From: Marsupella aquatica
Lineage: Eukaryota; Marchantiophyta
Length of the DNA: 64,000 nt
Direction of reading: 5' to 3'
Assembly (NCBI GenBank): GCA_973895155.1
Contig: OZ316898.1
Span: 20,150,001-20,214,000 of the forward strand
How positions within the stretch are numbered: position 1 is the stretch's first letter; every line of letters starts with the position of its first letter. This document shows, piece after piece, positions 9,574 through 20,395 of the stretch. The notes beneath the pieces are model-generated. The model was not told the origin of the DNA. It saw only the letters and a list, made by a program, of their open reading frames with translations, and searched no databases. The translations under genes and the position numbers were made by a program.

Positions 9574-12500
9574 CTACTTGTGATGCAATTGCAAAACCTG
9601 CAATACGTCACGGTGTCTAGAGAAACTCTCCAAAGGAATCACTTTGGTAAATGCGTCAGCCGGGTTGAGTTTACCATCAATCTTGATTAGCTCAAACAAA
9701 TTATCAGACACAGCCTGCCTGATAAAATGGTACCTGACGTCAATGTGCTTCACTCTGCTGTCCATCACCTGGTTCACAGCAAGGTGGAGCGCACTTTGAC
9801 TATCACAATGGAGCTTCACATTCCCCTGTGGCAATCCCATTTCAGTGATAAGTCTATCCAACCAAATCGCTTCCTTTGCTGCTTCTACAGCTGCAACATA
9901 CTCCGCTTCTGTAGTAGACTGAGCAATACACTTCTGCAAAGTAGACCTCCAACTTATGCATCCACCGCCAAGTGTGAACACGTATCCTGTTGTTGATCTC
10001 CTTCGGTCCAAATCTTGTCCATAGTCAGAATCTACATAGCCAATCAATGATCTAGCATTCTTTGCATTCGCATCAAATAAAAGACCATGATCCACGGTAC
10101 CCTTCAAGTACCTGATAATCCACTTCACTGCTTTCCAGTGTACCTTCCCTGGATTCGACATGTACCTGCTCACCTTGCCCATAGCCATGGCAAGATCAGG
10201 TCTAGTGCAAGTCATCAAATACATGAGACTCCCCACTGCCTTGTCATATGGAACCTTTGACATCAACCCCTTCTCTGTGTCATCCGTAGGACAGAACGCT
10301 GATGATAACTTGAAGTGTGGAGCCAACGGGGTACTTACTGGCTTGCTATTCTCCATGTTGAACCTTGCAATTACCTTCCTCGCATAACTGCTCTGCGTCA
10401 ACCATAGCTTGCCAGCCTCCAAGTCCCTAGTGATCTCCATACCCAAAATCCTCTTAGCTGGCCCTAAGTCCTTCATCTTAAACTCTGCACTAAGCAGTGC
10501 CTTGAGCTTAACAATCTCAGACCTATCCTTGGCTGCAATTAGCATGTCATCCACATAAAGTACTAAAATAATGAACCCAAAGACAACATTCTTCACCGGT
10601 TTCAAATACACACAAGGGTCAAATACACTTCTATGAAAACCTTGTGACCGAATCCAATCGTCAAACCGCTTGTTCCACTGTCTTGGTGACTGCTTCAACC
10701 CATACAAGGATTTCAGCAATCTGCAAACCAATTCCTCCTGTCCTCTCTTCACAAAACCTAGCGGTTGTCTCATGAAGATCACCTCTTCCAATGTGCCATA
10801 GAGGAAAGCTGTGACAACATCCATCTGATCTAGGAGCAGACCAAACATTACAACAAGTACACACAATAGTCGTATTGTAGAGTACTTAGCAACTGGTGAG
10901 AAGACCTCATTGTAATCCACACCTTTCTCTTGTGTGAATCCCTTTGCTACCAATCTAGCCTTGTAGACCTTCGATCCACCTCCTATGGAATTATCCTTCA
11001 GCTTGTAAATCCACTTGCTGTCCACCACTTGCTGACCCTTAGGCAGCTTAACAAGCTCCCAAGTTTTGTTGTCCTTTAGTGACTGCATCTCCGTTTGCAT
11101 TGCTGCAGTCCACTTCTGCTTCTCTTTTGAAGCACTTGCCTCATGAAATGAAGAAGGTTCTCCTTCTTCCAAAATTAACGCATCACCCTCATCATCAGCT
11201 GTAAAATCATCCTCTTGCAGTTGAGATGAATCAACCCACTGTCCATACCTTGATGGAGCGCGTACAGTGCGACCAGATGTTCTTCTAGCCGATGACTCCG
11301 GTTGATCTGCGTGTGCTGGTACAATTTGAAGCTCAACAGCATCCACTTGTTGCTCACCAGCATCAACAAACTCCTCTGGTTCCTCTGGCATAGGAACCAG
11401 CTCCATAATTGGAGCAACTCCTTCTCTCCGGTCATGCACCTCATAACCAATCTCCCCCTCAACGAGATCCGGGATAGGAGATTTTCCTTTGTCAGTACGG
11501 GAGACCTGAGTATTCTCCCCCTCCTTCAATAATCTGGATTCATTGAAGGAAACATCCCTACTGACAACGAGCTTACAGGCAATAGGATCCCATAGCCTAT
11601 AGGCTTTCACACCACTCTGGTACCCAAGAAAAACACATTTCCTGGAGGTAGGATCCAACTTGGTCCTATTCTGCTTTGGTGTGAGAGCATATGCATCACT
11701 TCCAAAAATTACCAAGCCATGATAGTCTGCTTGCCGCTTATAGCGCATCTCAAACGGCGTTTTGAAATTGATAGCACTAGAAGGAGAAAGATTTACCAAA
11801 TAAGCTGCGATATTGACAGCTTCTGCCCAAAATTCTTGTGGTAAACCTGATTGGCTCAACATACTCCGTGACCGCTCCAACAGTGTCCGATTGAGCCTCT
11901 CAGCGACACCATTCTGCTGCGGAGTATAAACTGTGGTGAGATGGCGAGTTATCCCCTGTTCTGAACAGTACTCTTCAAATTCCATTGAAGTGTACTCCCC
12001 GCCGTTGTCTGACCTCAGACTCTTCACCCTTGTATCCAAACACTTGATCGTGTTTCCAGTCTGATTCTCCACCTGGGCCTTCCACTTCTTAAAAATGGAC
12101 AAGACATCAGACTTATGCGTCATGAAATAAATCCACACAAATCTTGAGTAATCATCAATAAATGATACATAGTACAACTTTCCAGAGTGTGAGGGAGTCG
12201 GGGATGGACCCCACACGTCACTATGTATGTACTCAAGAACCGCTTTGGAACGATGAGTTCCAACACCAAAAGCACGACGATGCTGCTTTCCAAGAATGCA
12301 ATGCTCACAAAACTCTAATTTATAAGATTGCAAATCAGAAATGAGTCTATTCTTCCGTAAGATAGCCAAACCCTTCTCACTCATGTGGCCTAGCCGTGAA
12401 TGCCACAGTTGAGTCATCTCCTCGTGAGACTTGGTTACATTGGCCTCTCCACATACAGTATTGCCCTGTAACACATACAAATTCTTTTGTCTACTCCCCT

Positions 12501-12846
12501 TCAAAATCACTGTCTCTCCCGACCTGACTTGAAGTTCACCATCAATAACGCTCCATTGATGACCATTTGAATCCAACACACCGAGTGAAATCAGATTCTT
12601 ACGCATGCCAGGTACATACCTGACTCCGGACACTGTGCGCACAGCGCCATCAAATATTTGAATCTTCACAGACCCAATTCCCTCAATTTGACAGGAGTGA
12701 TCATTTCCCATCAGAACTGAACCGTTTGAAACAGAGTAAGAACTGAAAAACTCACGAATGTAACAAATATGAAAAGAGCAAGCACAATCAAGAATCCACA
12801 CATCATCTGCTCTCCTAGATGACGTGCACAGGGCATACCCCCGGCT
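9574..12846 (-). CDS. Copia pol polyprotein: protease, integrase, reverse transcriptase, RNase H
   Basis: One open frame of more than 1075 residues. Counting from the codon at 12801, it shows the protease site WILDCACSFHIC, the integrase zinc finger (H134, H139, C165, C168), the D,D35E core (D195, D265, E301), the reverse transcriptase with YVDD at 749-752, and RNase H with YVDSDYGQDLDRRRSTTGYVF, TTEAEYVA and HIDVRYHFIR. Gene order is copia-type. The frame continues upstream to a single TGA (12847-12849) that separates it from gag in the same frame. The usual protease triplet D-S/T-G is D-C-A here, which may impair processing. All integrase and polymerase catalytic residues are present. Confidence 0.9.
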   Translation of the reverse strand, partial: SRGYALCTSSRRADDVWILDCACSFHICYIREFFSSYSVSNGSVLMGNDHSCQIEGIGSVKIQIFDGAVRTVSGVRYVPGMRKNLISLGVLDSNGHQWSVIDGELQVRSGETVILKGSRQKNLYVLQGNTVCGEANVTKSHEEMTQLWHSRLGHMSEKGLAILRKNRLISDLQSYKLEFCEHCILGKQHRRAFGVGTHRSKAVLEYIHSDVWGPSPTPSHSGKLYYVSFIDDYSRFVWIYFMTHKSDVLSIFKKWKAQVENQTGNTIKCLDTRVKSLRSDNGGEYTSMEFEEYCSEQGITRHLTTVYTPQQNGVAERLNRTLLERSRSMLSQSGLPQEFWAEAVNIAAYLVNLSPSSAINFKTPFEMRYKRQADYHGLVIFGSDAYALTPKQNRTKLDPTSRKCVFLGYQSGVKAYRLWDPIACKLVVSRDVSFNESRLLKEGENTQVSRTDKGKSPIPDLVEGEIGYEVHDRREGVAPIMELVPMPEEPEEFVDAGEQQVDAVELQIVPAHADQPESSARRTSGRTVRAPSRYGQWVDSSQLQEDDFTADDEGDALILEEGEPSSFHEASASKEKQKWTAAMQTEMQSLKDNKTWELVKLPKGQQVVDSKWIYKLKDNSIGGGSKVYKARLVAKGFTQEKGVDYNEVFSPVAKYSTIRLLCVLVVMFGLLLDQMDVVTAFLYGTLEEVIFMRQPLGFVKRGQEELVCRLLKSLYGLKQSPRQWNKRFDDWIRSQGFHRSVFDPCVYLKPVKNVVFGFIILVLYVDDMLIAAKDRSEIVKLKALLSAEFKMKDLGPAKRILGMEITRDLEAGKLWLTQSSYARKVIARFNMENSKPVSTPLAPHFKLSSAFCPTDDTEKGLMSKVPYDKAVGSLMYLMTCTRPDLAMAMGKVSRYMSNPGKVHWKAVKWIIRYLKGTVDHGLLFDANAKNARSLIGYVDSDYGQDLDRRRSTTGYVFTLGGGCISWRSTLQKCIAQSTTEAEYVAAVEAAKEAIWLDRLITEMGLPQGNVKLHCDSQSALHLAVNQVMDSRVKHIDVRYHFIRQAVSDNLFELIKIDGKLNPADAFTKVIPLESFSRHRDVLQVLQLHHK

Positions 12847-13668
12847 TCATAAAACATACTCATCATTGAGTAAATCAGCTTCTCCATCAGCCCTAGCCAC
12901 ATTTGCCGATGAAGTTTCCGCTGCCTTTCCCTTACAGTCTCGCTTGAAGTGTCCAACTTGGTTGCACTTCCAACATGTCACCTGCCTCCTCTGAGGGGAT
13001 TTACCCTTGGACTTAGATCTGGATTTAGATCTAAACTGGGTTCTACGGTCCCCAGTTGGTCGCTGCATACTCCTCCCACGGTTAACATTGAGGGCAGCAC
13101 CAGATGATGAAGGCTGTGACGTGATGTGCATCTTCTGCTGAAGATCATCACTAAGCAGAGAACTTACCACGTCATTGTATGAAATGGTATCCCTATCACG
13201 ATGCAACAACACTCGTGATAGGGACTGGTAAGATGGAGGCAATGAACTAAGAAGCTGCAAAGCCTTCGTCTCATCATTCAAAGTCTCCCCAAGGTTTTCC
13301 AAGTCAACGACCATGTCGTTGAAAGCATCCACATGGTCTTGCAACTTCGTACCAGATTCCTTCATCCTGAAACTCATCAGTTTGTAGGAAGTGTAGAGCC
13401 GGTTCGACAACTCCTTGCGGTGATACTTGCTCTGCAATTCCGCAAATAAGGACATGCAATCCTTATGTGCACCCAACTGCTTGATGATGGGAGGCATGAG
13501 ATAGAGTGTAACACACCACACTCCCTGGTCCTGCATGCGGTCCCATTGTTTCTCATCAACATCGTCTTCACGAGGGCTCAGCAGTTGGCCCATCCCTGAC
13601 GCATAAAGCACTCCCTTCACCTGCTTCTCCCATAGCAAGTAGTCAGAGCGCCCATCATACTTTGTCAC
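12847..13668 (-). CDS. Copia gag (capsid and nucleocapsid)
   Basis: The frame carries VTKYDGRSDYLLWEKQVKGV, the usual gag start region, a helical capsid part (FRMKESGTKLQDHVDAFNDM and LLSSLPPSYQSL), a basic RSKSRSKSKGK linker and a CCHC knuckle CWKCNQVGHFKRDC. It ends in EYVL and TGA at 12847-12849, in the same frame as pol. There is no ATG at the proper start in this frame. It can be read upstream through PKYEV and an acidic stretch to about 13840 without an ATG, while the ATG-started frame 13665-13880 ends in TGA right at the junction. Confidence 0.85.
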   Translation of the reverse strand: MTKYDGRSDYLLWEKQVKGVLYASGMGQLLSPREDDVDEKQWDRMQDQGVWCVTLYLMPPIIKQLGAHKDCMSLFAELQSKYHRKELSNRLYTSYKLMSFRMKESGTKLQDHVDAFNDMVVDLENLGETLNDETKALQLLSSLPPSYQSLSRVLLHRDRDTISYNDVVSSLLSDDLQQKMHITSQPSSSGAALNVNRGRSMQRPTGDRRTQFRSKSRSKSKGKSPQRRQVTCWKCNQVGHFKRDCKGKAAETSSANVARADGEADLLNDEYVL

Positions 13669-13880
13669 TTCATACTTGGGTCCCCAAGCTTGAAAGTCCC
13701 CATCTTCTTCTTTACCGTGAGCTCCGGTAGTAGTACTGCTTCCTCCACCACACGCCGCACCGGTGATGGTATCGGTGTCACGTGCTCTTCCTCCTGCTCC
13801 TCTCTCTGCCCCTGAAACCTCCGCGGTGACCCTCGTGCTTCAAGTTCCACGTCTTCAAAAAACTCCTCCGAATCACTCAT
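13665..13880 (-). pseudogene. Out-of-frame ATG-started leader of gag
   Basis: This 71-residue frame (MSDSEEFFEDVELEARG..., acidic) has the only good ATG at the expected gag start. It ends at the TGA of 13665-13667, which overlaps the gag frame by one base step. A frame change would join it to gag. I take this as an indel in this copy, though a natural frameshift cannot be excluded. Comparison with sister copies would settle it. Confidence 0.45.
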
Positions 13881-15022
13881 ATGAGAAAGTCACAAAAAAT
13901 GTTGTTTTTCACAACTTCTCAAAAAACTCGAAACTCAACACCGCCGCGTAGCCCACAAAGCTAGGAGTCCAATACTGAAAACCGAAATCAAAATCGAAAT
14001 TTGACGGAAAAGTTATTCAAATTTCGGTCGAGGTGGGTAAAACCTTGGGAAACTCCCCCGTTTTGACCACCTCAGGGAATAACCGAAATACCAAGTACAA
14101 CCCGTTGTCGGAATTGCGATGTGATTGGTGCGCTGCATTGCCAACTTCAATGGCTACGACCTCGCCGAAAAATAACCAAAAAAGTTACCGTTCGGCGGAT
14201 GAAATCTTTGTCGGACGGTCAAAAAATAGCTCTCTGGTTTTTTGGAATATTCTATGACCCTTGTACAGGCCCTATGGGAATTTTGGAAGAACAATCGAGG
14301 GGTTGACATGTGTCCTCGAACCCCCAAAACCCCCTACCACCCTTCGTCGTCGAAATCTGGTCGCGCGCGCAGAAAATACACACGGCAGAATGTACCCCTC
14401 GACACCAAACGCAAGATATCTCACTCGGGTTTTGACTAAATCAAGATCCGATTTCAGATTTGGAAACTAGACTCCGAGGTGATGAAGATCAATATAAGAA
14501 GCACCCAAAACGAGGAAAGAACGAGGGAGAAAAAAATTGGTAAAGATGACAGATTTCTCTCAATTGCCATAGCCAATTTCGAATCAGTTTTTCAAAGAGA
14601 AAAAAAAATGGTACCTTGTCAACAACGAATGTTGATCAATTGCACTTGGTGCCGTCACCAAGTCCAACAAGGTAATTGATTTTGCTTAGCCTTCCTCTTT
14701 GCATCAAAGAGCCAATCCCGGACTCAAAAACAATCGTCTTGCCTCAATCTCTCCGTTGAGTCAAAACACTTGACGCTTCTCCCTCTGAGTCGATTGCCAA
14801 CTTTCTTCACAAAATCCAGAACGACGAAAACTTAGATCTCTCTGCACCACGAGCTCCGTTCAACGATTTCTTCACACCGTTAGAAAGCTCTTGCCCTGAT
14901 CTATCCGTTGAGCCCATAAACTCCAAGTTCAATGCGATGGAACTCTGGAAAATCCACCAACACTCAACGCTGGAAAAACCGTCATGAAATCCCGTCACGA
15001 ACACACGTCACCTCCCAAGCAT
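13881..15022 (-). other. 5' leader of the Tork-type element
   Basis: About 1.1 kb lies between the primer site and the gag ATG. No conserved ORF is visible; plus-strand frames here are short and unlike any protein family. Its length is in the normal range for copia leaders. Confidence 0.6.
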
Positions 15023-15034
15023 GCTCTGATACCA
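15023..15034 (-). other. Primer binding site (initiator tRNA-Met)
   Basis: The minus strand reads TGGTATCAGAGC two bases after the LTR end. This is the classical complement of the 3' end of plant initiator methionine tRNA used by Tnt1-type elements. Confidence 0.95.
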
Positions 15035-15036
15035 AT

Positions 15037-15461
15037 TGTTGAGCATAGACGACGATCGCAACGGCAAGCCCATGAACCATCCAACGCACAATAGTCGACA
15101 CAAGAGATACGTGGTTCACCTCCTTGAGGCTACGTCCACGGGAACACACAAGAGAGCTTTACTGAACTCTAAGCCCGTCGGCTATACCGAGTCTCCACAG
15201 TGTAAGCTCTCCCTATCTCTCAAGTGGCTCCATAACAATGAGCCTTGGTTCTACCTCTCCAAGCACACATGCCTCTTATGATATAGTGTGCAACTTAGTT
15301 GTACCTAACCACATAGTTGTACCTAATCACGTAGTTGTACCTAATCACGTAGTTGTACCTAATCACGTAGTTGTACCTAATCACGTAGTTGTACCTAACC
15401 ACGTAGTTGTACCTAACCACGTAGTTGTACCTAACCTTGACGTAAGAGTAAATACCCAACA
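15037..15461 (-). repeat. 5' LTR of the Tork-type element (425 bp)
   Basis: Same sequence as 8940-9382 except for one 18-bp unit fewer and a few base changes within the array and just after it. It would drive transcription leftwards through gag and pol. Confidence 0.95.
15297..15440 (+). repeat. Array of eight 18-bp repeats in the 5' LTR
   Basis: Eight units of AGTTGTACCTAAYCACRT, one fewer than in the partner LTR. The order of C and T variants also differs, which suggests slippage or template switching during or after insertion. Confidence 0.95.
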
Positions 15462-15466
15462 GTATT
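15462..15466 (+). other. Target-site duplication GTATT (right)
   Basis: Matches 8935-8939 and marks the right border of the Tork-type insertion. Confidence 0.9.
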
Positions 15467-15614
15467 ATAATTCTTGATAATGTAATGCTGCCTACACGTG
15501 AGACAGCTCTAACCAGAGTCAGTCTTGTTGGATTGGGTGCATGAAGCCTTTCGACGCCGGCAAGTCAAACTGCAGTTCAGCCTAGTAATCTTCCATTCAC
15601 CCGTGTTTTCACCC

Positions 15615-15690
15615 CCTAGCCTCCTTCTTGGATTTGAACCAGTATCAATAACTGATGTATCTATTGTGCTATCATCCGCATACCCCATTT
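15615..15690 (-). repeat. tRNA-like segment, possible SINE head
   Basis: On the minus strand a B-box-like GGTTCAAATCC (15640-15630) follows an A-box-like GATAGCACAATAG (15673-15661) with about 31 bases from A-box to B-box start. The spacing suits a tRNA-derived SINE better than a true tRNA, and I cannot fold a full cloverleaf. Weak evidence. Confidence 0.25.
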
Positions 15691-15835
15691 ATCACGAGGA
15701 TACATCATTTCTTGGTACTGATGAGATTGGACCAATAAATTTGTGAGCAGGTCAAATGGATATACCTTACACTGCCGTGTCATTTTTTGGTTCCGGTGGC
15801 CATTTGGAGCCTGTCTCAATATATAGCATGTTAAT

Positions 15836-16395
15836 CTTGAAATATGTCTTTTTTTTGTCTTGTAGTGGTATGTAATTTTATGATAAAAGAAGTAAATAAC
15901 TAGGTACATATAAAGTATATGTCAAGAAAGTAATATCTCTTAATTAAGAGTGAGTGCCATAAGACACAAAACCATAAATATACATGCAAAAAAAAACATA
16001 TTATGACCAAGAAAGTACAAAGTTACTAAAGAATTGTGCACATACAGTACAAATTTTCATTTCCTTCTAAGTAATGACAGTCAACTCACTTGAAACCATA
16101 AATTTTGTAAAAGAGATCACTAGGGGAACTTAGTACACTAGATGTGCACATTGTTCAAACTCATCTCTCTCACTCTCATTAGAGAAAAGAGAATTCACTA
16201 AGGAGTGAATGAAAGATTAAACATTTAAGAGGGGAGCCAAATACTTTCAAAATACCATAACTTCACTAAAATTAAAAGGGGTACAAAAGTTGATTCAAAA
16301 TCAAATGATTCACTTTCTTAAGGCACATTAAAATTAAAATATTTGACACAAAATCTGAATAAGACAAAATGTGAAAGTTGGATTCACCATATAGC
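15836..16395 (-). repeat. Right arm of the 0.57-kb inverted repeat
   Basis: The reverse complement of this segment aligns with 6874-7462 from GCTATATGGTGAATCCA onwards. Without the 6.5-kb Tork-type insertion, the distance from outer arm end to outer arm end would be about 3.0 kb. I could not find a target duplication beyond the outer ends. Confidence 0.7.
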
Positions 16396-19300
16396 AACTT
16401 CAATATACCTGGAGTTCTCTGGCATAAGTTTGCTGGTGGAAAAAAATACTTTTTTTTTTGCTTGATCTCACCATCTGCAAGAACAAAGTTTAGCATCGTT
16501 GTCATGTGGCATACTAGTGGGTCCTTATATGTCATGTGGCATACTCGTGGCTTTGGTGTCATTATTTTTGTTTTGAAAAATGTTTTCATAAATAAAGGAT
16601 CCCAAGACCAACAAAGGGGCAGTCCCAACCCGGGGGAATGCCCAGGACACAAAAAGCACTAAACCCTTGACCACGTTTATTCTACTATTGATTCATGAAT
16701 AAATACGTGGCAAAGAAGGTAAAACACACAAACTGTTACTTCAACATGATTGTGCATTTGCCTCCCAACGTGTAACGTTGGTGCAGAACAGTAAACAGTC
16801 CAAGTCATGCAGCTTGTAATTACGTGTCACCAAATCCTACTTTGTGTGTCACATCCATGTCATGTCCATCACTCAATGCCGGTGTTGCAATGACATGCAC
16901 CACTTCCAAGGTTCCATACGGCATTCCCTCCCCTCCCCTCTTGCCAAGTGTTTGGGGGGCTATCTGGAAACACGTCACCAGATATCAGTGTCAGTTCTGT
17001 TTGTGGACTCCACAAATGAATGCTCCTTGCTGATGGTGTATAAGGCTATCCCTGGGTAGGCCAGTCCTGTTCTAACTTGTAGACTCTGTAGCTTTTTATT
17101 TCTAGTTTATATATATAATTGCCAAAGGGCAAAAAGGCCAAACCAGGAGACCGGGTACCAATGGCAAAGCAACCAAATAAAGGGGACTAAACAGAAGAGG
17201 AAAGGACCCCAAGGACCCCAAGAAGACCCACGAGGTCTAACAAGGCAAGGAGTAACATGTACAGACCATCAGTTATATATTTTTGTAATTACATAGTCAA
17301 AAAAGGAAAAAAAGATTGCCCTATCAACATTTGAACGCTAGAGCCATAGTTGCAGGATCAGATATTGAATCATTTCCACCCGAACTTCCCCAGAGTCACC
17401 ACCTAGGGCTTCACTCTAGATTGTAACCGTAACTTCTTATTATGCATTACTACTAAAAGGTGATACATATGAACTGTGTAGACTCTAGCTTCTTACCTAA
17501 ATTTAAGTATGCCACCATGGTGTCTTTTTTTTTGTTTCCTTTGAAATTCCTGTCTAGAAACTCGAAATTGATAAGGCTTCCTCTCCCACTGAGGTGAGGG
17601 GGCGGGGTTGGAGTGTGTGAGCATCCTGAGGGCTGAGGTTCATATTCCATGTCTGCCAGGATTTGGTATCATTTTCGTCCATCGAGTAATCAAGTTTGTA
17701 CTCAATCCTAACACAGTTCCCGGTTCCTATCTTTATTTTCCATATATATATATAATATCTTTAATTTTCTATTTCTTATTCTCAAAGTGGCCACAAGGCG
17801 ACGAGTGGTGGCTTTAAAGGCCGGCGTAACTACATTACTTTCATGGAGACTACTACGTACCATCATGGAAAACATGCACAACGAAGTTGGTAACTTTTCT
17901 GCTTTTCCCTTTGTGTAAAAAAACATGCGCAATGGAGTAGGTAAAATTTCTGCTTTCCGTTTACAAAAATGCATGCAGAACTCATGTGGCGTTGAGATTC
18001 CTCCAAGTCAAATTATCCCTCTTCATGCATAGGTTTCGAATCTGAAAGTTAAAGGTTCATCATCTAAGAGCTCATGGGAGGCATCTACAAGAGCTCAACA
18101 AGGTGCTACCACCCATTGAAAATTGCCTGGAATAAGGAAATGTATATTCATGAGTAAAATTCTTCACCCGCATGTTGTGCATTGGTCCGAGTGTGAGCAT
18201 GAACCGTGTGTTAGGTAGGGGGTCACCACTTTCCTTTTGTCCAAAGAAACTTCATCTTGGGTTTTACACGAGGAAGCATGATCAGTACAATCTAAAATAA
18301 CATTCCCACACTTTAGCTATGGGTAATGCTAGGTAGTGACGTGCAGCAGGTTCCAGGCCCCTTCTAGAACCTGCTTCTAGTTTTGTAACTTTGTAACAGA
18401 TGCCTTATTGTAACCAGATGAGGAAGCGAAGAAAAAGAGGAGCACCACTTTCTCGTGTCACAAACGTACTGCAGTATGCTTCCTGGCGCTGAGGGTGCTT
18501 GTACTTCTTTTGTGGGTTGATGAATAAAGAATTCAAGTTCAACAACAAAAGAAAGTTGCGAGATGACTTTTCGACCAGCAGTGTCTAGTGTAATTGCAAG
18601 GGCACTTGCCTTCCACCAAGAGCCAGTACATGGTACGATCAAAGCTCAAGCTCACCATCCAGAAAGGAAGCTGGATTATATTTTCATGAAGGTGCAATGC
18701 CATGCCCACTTGTAAAAGGTAAGGGTGTCAATTGCCAAAGAACATGAAAAAAAACTACCTGAGTGGAGTATGCTAGTCAGTTAGTAGTTTCAAATTGGTG
18801 TACAAACTAGTACCAAGGGTGACTAGAAGGCCTCAACTTCAAATTCCCTACCAGCTTCTCCAGTGGGTTGCATGTGTTCTGTACCACAAGCACTTGTGTG
18901 GTTGTTGTAGGAAGTACATAGAAATAGGGATTTTCCATGCCTGCAAGCCACTTGCATAGCTTTATAACTGCAGTGTCCCCATAGTTTTCTTAAAAAACAC
19001 AAAGTGGGTCGCTAGTAGTTTCAAATTGGTCAACATACAAAGATTTACCTGATAGAGCACTGATGGAATCACATACTGGATGGGGCCCCTCTTGAACTGA
19101 TTGACTGGGGTTTCTGACCTCTGTCGTAACCCTTTGTCACTTTTGGGTTTTTGTAACATGTGGATTCCTGAGAGTGAAAATGTCACCTGAATTGCCACAT
19201 AGCGGTTTCGTAGATCCAGCCTGGATAGCCTTTTGCCCTCAAGGAGTATTTTTATGATAAAGATTCCGAGGGGAGACCTACCTAGCCAGGATAATTGTAC

Positions 19301-19894
19301 CAGGCTGGTGGGCTCAACGAAGTGAAATTGAAGTGTGACCTCACTACATATGGTTGCCATCAGACCGTGGGGTAGCACATTAGAGAGTGGAAATATAGAG
19401 TAGCAATATAGTATGGAAAATATATCTAACGCTTCGAAAGGACAAAAAGGGACAAACAGGAAGACAAGATTCCAAAGACGGGAGACCTGATATAGAGGAC
19501 AATAACTAGAGAACTAAAAAAGTCTGAGAGTCCCAACAATGACAAAAGAATTAAACTCTACTAAGCAACCAACTGAAAGCCTGGTAGAGCTCGGAATGAA
19601 CCTCATAGTAGGGGTCATGAAGAATTACCCCAAAGGAGGGTCATGAAAAATGATTTTCCTGAGGCCTTCAAATTAACAGCTTCCACCCTGGTAAGAATAG
19701 TGAATGACTAAGCCCTCATGCAAGAAGCTAGAGAATAAAGGATTTGTTCAGCCAAAGCATTAATGTTTACATTATTAATTATTTGCAAGAACCAGACTAC
19801 TTTGTTGAAGTGGTGGACGTAAGAAACAGTTCGATTCGAAAGCTTCACATATTCAGATTCGAAACACTGCTTTGTCTTCGAGGTTGAGGGAGTC
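16396..19894. other. Intergenic stretch, no gene recognised
   Basis: Only short, low-complexity or unrecognisable frames occur on both strands. There is an AT dinucleotide run near 17740, and a 19-bp motif (TAGTAGTTTCAAATTGGT) at about 18782 and 19013. No domain or splice-consistent gene is visible. Confidence 0.5.
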
Positions 19895-20395
19895 AGGTGT
19901 CGCCCATGACTCCTACGCCATCCTTCGCAATGACTACAGTAGGTGAGACGACTATGGGCCCAATGAATCACAAATCAAATACGAACGTCGAAGCGCAGTA
20001 AGAAGGGCGTCGAAGGGACTGAACGACTGAAGTCTCAAGAAGACAAGGAGGGTTTCTTTCCAGTTTTTTAAATGAAGGGAGGGAAATGACTTGGTGAGCA
20101 TCATCACCACGACAGAGATATGAACGGGGGAACTTTAGGAGGTGTGTCCCATGACTCCTACGTCCTCCCTGCCTCGAGAACAGCGCAGGTGTGATGGACG
20201 ATGGGCCCCATGAATCCCAAATCGTCCACAAATTTCGAAGCTCGAGCGATGGACCCAAGTCTGAAGGAGACAAGGAGGGTCTATTTTAAGTTTTAGAATG
20301 GAGGGAGGGAAACGAATTGCCGAATTGGTGAGCGTCATCACCACGACAGAGATCTGAACGGGGGAGCTTTGGGAGGTGCGATGAATCTGGAATGG
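19895..20395 (+). repeat. Two-copy tandem duplication, ~240-bp unit
   Basis: CCATGACTCCTACG at about 19907 recurs at about 20148, and TCATCACCACGACAGAGAT followed by CTGAACGGGGGA-like sequence at about 20101 recurs at about 20336. The two copies are diverged by several substitutions and small indels. Frames on both strands in this block are by-products. Confidence 0.7.

Larger units (their letters stand above)
8940..15461 (-). mobile_element. Young Tork/Tnt1-type Ty1/copia LTR retrotransposon
   Basis: This 6.5-kb element is complete from LTR to LTR and lies on the minus strand. It has two LTRs with TGTTG..CAACA ends, a 5-bp target duplication, a primer site for initiator methionine tRNA, gag, pol and a polypurine tract. 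The LTRs appear identical over their first 260 bp apart from an 18-bp tandem array, so insertion was recent. The gag start PKYEVTKYDGRSDYLLW and the integrase and RT motifs place it in the Tork/Tnt1 group. It is nearly intact, but a stop separates gag from pol and the gag N-terminus is out of frame, so it may depend on another copy. Confidence 0.95.
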
